Under the pieces are notes generated by a model. That model was not told the DNA's origin, ran no database searches, and was given only the letters and a program-made list of their open reading frames with translations. This document shows, in pieces, positions 59,091 to 64,000 of a stretch of 64,000 nt of DNA. The position numbers were made by a program, and so were the translations under genes. Source of the DNA: Ga0077560 sp046330435 (GTDB lineage Bacteria > Actinomycetota > Thermoleophilia > Miltoncostaeales > Miltoncostaeaceae); contig JAXLST010000015.1 of the NCBI GenBank assembly GCA_046330435.1, forward strand, positions 82,765 to 146,764. The letters run 5' to 3'. Within the stretch, counting starts at the first letter, position 1. Each line of letters starts with the position of its first letter.

Positions 59091-61745
59091 GTGGTGCTGG
59101 TGTCGGCGCTGGTCGCCTGCATGCTCGTGGGCGCAGCCCTCGCGGCCCGCAACTACGCCAACGACCGGCGCACCGCGGAGCGCACGGCCTCGTTCACCGC
59201 CGAGGAGGCGGCCGTGCGCGTCGGCACCGCGGTGGCCGACCGCATCGCGTTCCTCCAGCGCATCGCGCAGCTGCCCGCGGTGACCTCCGGGGACGTGCCC
59301 GCCATCCGCACCGCCCTGGCGCCGCTCGCCGGCGGCGGGCTCGCCGAGGGCATCTCCTGGCTGCGCGCGGACGGCACCGTCGCCGTGACGCTCGGCGACG
59401 GCGGGCTGGGCGGACGCAGCTGGTTCGCCCCGGCCCTTGCGAACGAGACGGCGGTGGTCGGCCCGGTGGAGCCCGACCCGGCCGAGCCGCTGGGCGGCTT
59501 CGTGGTGATCGCCGTCCCCACCCGAGACCGGGCCGGCCGGCCCGCGGGGGTGCTGGCGGGACGCATCGGGCTGGAGCAGCTCACCACCCCGCTGGAGGCC
59601 GGGCGGCGTGGCCGGGACGTGCGCCTCGTGGACGGCACCGGACACGTCGTCACCGAGGACGGGCCCCGCCCCGCCGACCCCGAGGTCCTCCGGCACCTGA
59701 ACCACGCCACCGACGTGCACACCGGTATCCGGGGGATCCTCGGCGAGCCCGACCGCATGGTCTCCCACGCCCCGATCGACCGCACCGCCTGGTCCGCGGT
59801 GTACCAGCTGCCGGAGGACGAGGCGCTGCGCGACGCCCGGGGCGAGCTGGGCACGCGCGTCGGCGTCTGGACGCTCGTGGCGTTCGCGGGGATCGCGTTC
59901 GCATGGTTCCTGGGCCGGCTGCTGGACCGCTCGGTCGAGGGCGAGCGGCTCGCCCGCCGCCGCATCGACCTGCTGCGCCGCACCGGGTCCGCCCTCGCCG
60001 CGGCCGTGACCGTGCAGGAGGTGACGGCCGCGGCCATCTCGGACCCCGAGCTGGGCGCCGTCGCCGTCGCGATCTACCGCGCCGCGGACGTGCCGCCGGC
60101 GGCCGTCGCCGGCGACCTCCCGCCCGAGCGGTACGAGCGGCTGCGCGCACAGCCGCCCATCGCCGGCGGGCCGGTGGCCCGCACCCTGGAGACCGGCGAG
60201 GCCGGGTTCTTCCCGGAGGCCCCGGAGGCCGCGGCGGTGAGCGTGGCCGGGATCGGCACGGGTGACCGCCGGCCGGCGGTGGCGACGCTGCCGCTGCGCA
60301 CCTGGTCGGAGCCCACCGGGGTGATGCTGGTGGCCTTCCCGGTGCCCCGGCCGTTCTCCGACGACCAGCGCGCCCTGCTGCGCACCCTCGCCGACCAGAC
60401 CGCCCAGGCCCTCGAGCGGGCGATCCAGCACGAGGCCGAGCGGGGCCGCCGGCGCAGCGCCGAGCTGCTGGAGCGCCTCACCACCGCCCTGGAACGGGAG
60501 ATGACGGTGCGCGGCCGTGCGCAGCTGGCCACCGAGCTGCTGGTGCCCGACGTCGCGGACTTCGCGACGATCGAGCGCAGCGACGACCAGGGGTGGTGCG
60601 TGCTGGGCCTCCACCACCGCGACCCCGCCCTCGAGCCGGCGCTGCGTGCCCTGCGGCGCGAGCACCGCCTCGACCCGTCCCACGAGCAATCCGTGGCGCA
60701 GACCGCGCTCATCGGGCGCCCCCAGCTGCTGTCTCCCATCACCCCCGAGATGTTCGAGCGGCTCGCCCCGGACCGGCAGGCCGTCGCGCTGCTCACCCAT
60801 CTCGACCCCACCTCCACGCTCATGCTGCCGCTGCGCACCCGCGGGCACCTCACGGGAGCGCTGGTGCTGGGCCGCGGCGGCGGCCGGGAGCCGCTGGGCC
60901 AGGACGACGTGGCGTTCGGCGAGGAGCTGGCGGTCCGGCTGGGCGTGGCCCTCGAGAACGCCCAGCTGTACGAGGAGCAGCGCGAGATCGCCGTGGGCCT
61001 CCAGGTGTCGCTCCTGCCGGAGAGCATCCCCGAGCTGCCGGGCAACCGGCTGGCGGTGCGGTACCGGCCGGGCCAGCACCACATGGAGGTCGGCGGCGAC
61101 TGGTACGACGCGTTCGAGCTGCCCGACGGGCGCCTCGCCCTCGCCGTGGGCGACGTGGTGGGCCGCGGGCTGTCCGCCGCCGCGGCCATGGGGCGCCTGC
61201 GCACGGCCCTCGCCGCCCTCGCACCGGACGCGGAGCGTCCCGCGGCGCTGCTCAAGCGCCTCGACGCGTTCGCCGGGACCGTCCCCGGCAGCCAGCTCAC
61301 CACGCTGGTCTACGCCATGTTCAGCCCGCACACGGGACACCTCACCTACGCGGCGGCCGGGCACCCGCCGGGGCTGGTGGTCTACCCGGACGGCATCACG
61401 CACTGGCTCATGGGCGGGCGGTCCACGCCGCTGCGATCGGTGCCGGACCCGGTGCGCAACGAGGCGGGCGCCGAGCTGCCGCCGGGCGCCAAGCTGCTGT
61501 TCTACAGCGACGGGCTGGTGGAGCGCCGCGGGGAGCGCATCGACGCCGGCCTGGAGCGCCTGGCGACGGCCGCCCGGCGCCACCACGCGCTGCCCCCCGA
61601 GGCCTTCGTCGACGCCGTGATCGCCGATCTGGACGACCCGGAGGGGCTGGGCGACGACCTGGTGGTCGTGTGCCTGGAGCACGTCGGGCTGGACGGCGCC
61701 CCGGCCGAGCGCCCGGCCGCCGCGAACGGCGTCACCGCGGGATGA
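59091..61745 (+). CDS. Membrane PP2C (SpoIIE/RsbU) phosphatase with extracellular sensor and GAF domains
   Basis: 884 residues from tandem GTGs at 59091/59094; no ATG is available in frame. TM helix 1 (VSALVACMLVGAALAA), a Cache-like extracellular domain (about 25-255; ISWLRADGTVAVTLGDGGLGGRSWF), TM helix 2 (VGVWTLVAFAGIAFAWFLG), two GAF-like regions (about 300-445, 480-625), then the phosphatase (about 635-870) with LQVSLLPESIPELPG, EVGGDWYDAFELPDG and GDVVGRGLSAAAAMGRLR. It should dephosphorylate STAS proteins in response to an external signal. STAS substrate gene is just upstream. Confidence 0.9.
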   Translation: MVLVSALVACMLVGAALAARNYANDRRTAERTASFTAEEAAVRVGTAVADRIAFLQRIAQLPAVTSGDVPAIRTALAPLAGGGLAEGISWLRADGTVAVTLGDGGLGGRSWFAPALANETAVVGPVEPDPAEPLGGFVVIAVPTRDRAGRPAGVLAGRIGLEQLTTPLEAGRRGRDVRLVDGTGHVVTEDGPRPADPEVLRHLNHATDVHTGIRGILGEPDRMVSHAPIDRTAWSAVYQLPEDEALRDARGELGTRVGVWTLVAFAGIAFAWFLGRLLDRSVEGERLARRRIDLLRRTGSALAAAVTVQEVTAAAISDPELGAVAVAIYRAADVPPAAVAGDLPPERYERLRAQPPIAGGPVARTLETGEAGFFPEAPEAAAVSVAGIGTGDRRPAVATLPLRTWSEPTGVMLVAFPVPRPFSDDQRALLRTLADQTAQALERAIQHEAERGRRRSAELLERLTTALEREMTVRGRAQLATELLVPDVADFATIERSDDQGWCVLGLHHRDPALEPALRALRREHRLDPSHEQSVAQTALIGRPQLLSPITPEMFERLAPDRQAVALLTHLDPTSTLMLPLRTRGHLTGALVLGRGGGREPLGQDDVAFGEELAVRLGVALENAQLYEEQREIAVGLQVSLLPESIPELPGNRLAVRYRPGQHHMEVGGDWYDAFELPDGRLALAVGDVVGRGLSAAAAMGRLRTALAALAPDAERPAALLKRLDAFAGTVPGSQLTTLVYAMFSPHTGHLTYAAAGHPPGLVVYPDGITHWLMGGRSTPLRSVPDPVRNEAGAELPPGAKLLFYSDGLVERRGERIDAGLERLATAARRHHALPPEAFVDAVIADLDDPEGLGDDLVVVCLEHVGLDGAPAERPAAANGVTAG

Positions 61746-62169
61746 AGCTCACCTGGCCGGAGGTCTCCAGGACCGCCCACCGCACGTCGCCGAGATCGGC
61801 GATCTGCTGCATGCGCGCCCATTCGGCGAGCTCCTCCCGGGTGATGCGCTCACGCCGCAGGTTCGGCTCGATCATGCGGCCGTCGGCGATGAGCACCACC
61901 GGGGCGCCCTCCAGCAGGAGCCGCATCGGCCGCCACCGGTAGGACGCGGACGACATCGCGACGGTGAGCAGGCACATGGTGGTGACCGCCAGCAGCGCCC
62001 CGGTCACCGACTGGTCGTTCTGGGTCACCCCCTGCTGGATGAGGTCCCCCAGCACCACCAGCAGCAGGATGTCGAAGGGCTCCATCTGGCCGAGCTCGCG
62101 CTTGCCGATGAGCCGCGTCACCGCGTAGAGCACGAGGAAGATGACCGCCGCGCGGATGACGATGTCCAT
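61732..62169 (-). CDS. DUF421 (YetF-like) membrane protein
   Basis: 145 residues with GGAGG upstream. Three membrane helices (IRAAVIFLVLYAVTRLIGKRELGQMEPFDILLLVVLGDLI, about 5-45) then the DUF421 domain: APVVLIADGRMIEPNLRRERITREEL. The RLIGKRELGQ motif is characteristic. In Bacillus, YetF-type proteins are spore or stress associated. It follows the next gene by 12 bases, so they share a transcript. Confidence 0.9.
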   Translation of the reverse strand: MDIVIRAAVIFLVLYAVTRLIGKRELGQMEPFDILLLVVLGDLIQQGVTQNDQSVTGALLAVTTMCLLTVAMSSASYRWRPMRLLLEGAPVVLIADGRMIEPNLRRERITREELAEWARMQQIADLGDVRWAVLETSGQVSFIPR

Positions 62170-62181
62170 GTCCGGGACCTC

Positions 62182-62706
62182 CTACGGGAAGACGACGAGC
62201 CGGCGGTGCACGGACGCGACCACGGTGTCGCCGTCCCGCAGCTCGACGTCCTGGTTCCGGGTGCCCACGCCCTGGGAGTTCACCTGGAACTGGATGCGCA
62301 CCACGAGCGTCGAACCGGCGGCCAGCGGGTCGTAGGCGAGCACCCAGTGCCCCACCCCGGCCCCCTCGGCGGCGGGCTCCGGGGTGACGGTGTTGATCGT
62401 GAACTGCTGCAGGAACGCGTCCCCGAGCACCAGGCGCGGATGCGCCAGACGGGACGTCACCGCGACGTCCATGCGGATCTGCCCGATGTCCCCGGTGCGC
62501 AGGCGCACCGGGCCGTCCACCGTGAGGCGGGCGGCGGGACCGCCGGCGACGGTGGTCGCCGCGCGCTGGCCGAACACGTTCGCCAGCCCGGCGATCGCGA
62601 AGGCCGCCAGCAGCCCCACCACCGCCCGCCGCACCCGGATGCCGGCCCACCCGCGCGGGGCGGAGTGCCCGGGGATCGGTTCGATGGTGCCGGGCGGGTC
62701 GGCCAC
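62182..62706 (-). CDS. Membrane-anchored hypothetical protein (174 aa)
   Basis: GTG with AGGAG. One N-terminal membrane helix (RRAVVGLLAAFAIAGLANVFG, about 26-46) and an outer domain with alternating strands (ARLTVDGPVRLRTGDIGQIRMDVAVTSRLAHPRLVLG, about 58-95). No family recognised. Paired with DUF421, as in some actinobacterial gene pairs. Confidence 0.7.
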   Translation of the reverse strand: MADPPGTIEPIPGHSAPRGWAGIRVRRAVVGLLAAFAIAGLANVFGQRAATTVAGGPAARLTVDGPVRLRTGDIGQIRMDVAVTSRLAHPRLVLGDAFLQQFTINTVTPEPAAEGAGVGHWVLAYDPLAAGSTLVVRIQFQVNSQGVGTRNQDVELRDGDTVVASVHRRLVVFP

Positions 62707-62784
62707 GGTCCCGTCTCCTGGATCGTCGGTGTGGCGCCAGGAGTTCCAGGACGGCCCGCCGCAACCGGGCGGGCCGCGGCGGCG

Positions 62785-64000
62785 TCAGCGGGCGGGCAGC
62801 ACGGTGACCGGCACGGTCACCGTGCGGGTGCCCGCGCGGGCGCGCAGGCGGTACCGCCCCGCCGCCGGGGCGCGGAGCGCGTGAGCGTCACCGGGCCCGG
62901 ACCGGCGGTGCGCCGCACGGTGCGGACCGCCCGGCCCCCGCGTCCAGCAGCCGAAGCGTCAGCGGGCCGCGGCGCGCAAGCGTGAGGCGCACCCGCATGG
63001 GTGCGCCCGCCCGGGGCGTGCCCAGGGCGCGCAGGCCGCGGACCGCCGCGGTGGCACCGGCCGGGGCCGCCACGGTGAACTGCGTGGACGCGGTGCCCGA
63101 GAGCCCGGCGCGGTCGTACACCGTGACCGTGACGGTGGGCCGCCCCGCGGGCAGAGCGTGCCGGACGGTGACGCCGGTCGCCGTGGTGCCGTCGCCGAAG
63201 TCCCACTCCACCCGCCCCGACAGGCCGGAGTCGCGGGGACCGTCCTCGCCGTCCGCGCTGCCCGCGGCGGTGAAGGTGACCATCCGGCCGGCCGCCGGCG
63301 CCGGGCTCGCCGCGAACCGCGCGGTGGGCGCCCTGCGGTCCAGGAAGATCGTGTCGCTCACGATCTCCGAGACGTTGCCGTCCACCCCGCCGGTGCCCTT
63401 GGCGGTGCGCACCGCCGTGTCGTAGAAGCGGGCGCTGATCTTCCGGACGCCGTCGGGGCCGGCGGCCAGGTACTTCTGCACGCCGGTGACGTACGAGCGG
63501 TGGCAGGCGATGGGGTCGCCGCAGGGGAAGTCGCCCTCGGCGACGTCCATGGCGCCCACCTCGCCCGCGCCGGGCAGCGGGTCCGAGGCCCGGAAGTGCA
63601 GGGTCACCGTGAGCCCGGTCGCGTACTCGGCGCCGTCGTCGATGGCCACCGTGCCGGTGGGCGGGCGGCTGTCGAACAGGAAGCTCGCGGGCGGGGACGT
63701 CGGGCTGCTCACCGGGGAGGCGTTCTCCAGGGCCGTCGCGGTGACCGTCGCCTGGTAGGTGGTGCCGTCCACCAGGGCGGGCAGCGGCAGGGTCGTCGCC
63801 AGCGGGCCGAGCGGGTCGGCCACGATCATGGGGACGCCCGGTGCGGCGATCACGACGTGGTAGCCCTGGGAGGTGTGGGCCGGGGAGAACGTCGCCGCGC
63901 TCCATCCCAGCGCGGAACCCGGCCCGACCACCCTCGGCACCGGGTCGAGGTGGGGCACCGACGGGTCCGCGGCGAACGCGGACGCGGGGACGGCGAGGAC
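62785..64000 (-). CDS. Secreted PKD-domain protein, partial
   Basis: The 5' end lies beyond the window; the last part of a signal peptide (VLAVPASAFAADPSVPHLD) is visible at 63959-64000. It continues with fibronectin/PKD-like repeats: GTTYQATVTATALENASP, and GRVEWDFGDGTTATGVTVRHAL (the PKD WDFGDG motif). The frame breaks near 62880-62945; with indels fixed, the C-terminus is RYRLRARAGTRTVTVPVTVLPAR, a typical Big/PKD end, stopping at 62785. A cell-surface or extracellular protein of unknown function. Confidence 0.75.

Noticed and set aside
59055..61682. 875-residue open frame opposite the PP2C phosphatase
   Set aside because: Shadow of a gene with convincing domains; no motif in the antisense frame.
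1..64000. CRISPR arrays, tRNA/rRNA genes, insertion sequences
   Set aside because: No direct-repeat/spacer pattern, no cloverleaf or ribosomal motif, and no transposase or terminal inverted repeats were seen by reading; a covariance-model search could still find a small RNA I missed.

Overview
The window is very GC-rich DNA with GTG starts, tight 4-base start/stop overlaps and actinobacterial gene content: RsbV/RsbW/RsbU partner switching, SigB/SigF-type sigma, DUF3618 and holin-like proteins, poxvirus-type topoisomerase IB, PRC-barrel, ChaB. I infer an actinomycetote, perhaps of the Thermoleophilia type; the exact lineage is a guess. I see no tRNA, rRNA, CRISPR array, insertion sequence or phage module.

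Layout. 1-9142: one plus-strand catabolic and uptake operon (hydantoin/allantoin-type racemase, amidohydrolase, PuuE-like deacetylase, Dpp/Opp-type ABC transporter, M20 amidohydrolase), closed by a hairpin before the M20 gene; a ureidoglycine aminohydrolase lies at 12.6 kb. 9.2-12.6 kb: RsbW-like kinase, STAS protein and an OmpR-type two-component pair. 13.6-15.7 kb: Nudix, phosphoesterase, nucleotidyltransferase. 15.7-19.7 kb: a minus-strand glycan operon (PRC-barrel, GT9, NodU carbamoyltransferase, GT2). 19.8-23.3 kb: a 1041-residue MASE1-PAS-PAS-PP2C-HATPase protein plus STAS. 23.3-31 kb: TspO, a frameshifted RecQ-like helicase, many small stress-type genes, topoisomerase IB. 31-34.6 kb: a NarL-type sensor kinase, a second kinase that has lost its catalytic residues, and a response regulator with a cyclase-like N-terminus. 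35.9-43.6 kb: glycosyltransferases with a heptose pathway (GmhA, HldE, GmhB) and membrane stress proteins. 43.7-44.8 kb: a SigB/SigF-like sigma factor with its RsbW-like kinase. 44.8-50.5 kb: FAD/Rieske oxidoreductase, ferritin-like protein, SRPBCC protein, flavodoxin-like reductase. 50.5-56 kb: GT9, then a decayed or badly sequenced stretch (aldehyde dehydrogenase and LuxR-type regulator remnants). 56-62.2 kb: a second sigma factor, SGNH hydrolase, STAS, PP2C phosphatase, DUF421. The end holds a secreted PKD-type protein running off the window.

The unifying observation is a repeated promoter-like element, GTTT(CC) then 14-16 bases then GGGAAC/GGGTAC. I find 19 good copies, nearly all just upstream of a small stress-type gene or operon, including the sigma/anti-sigma operon, the glycosyltransferase/heptose operon and the operon of the second sigma factor. 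It matches the known SigB/SigF promoter pattern. Together with two PP2C phosphatases, four STAS proteins and two free RsbW-like kinases, the window looks like the core of a general-stress regulon and its switch.

Several genes (RecQ, HldE, GmhB, a small membrane gene, aldehyde dehydrogenase, the LuxR-type regulator, the PKD protein) carry single-base frameshifts, many in homopolymers and some in compensating pairs. Assembly error is likely for these, while the dense 52-56 kb stretch may be true decay.
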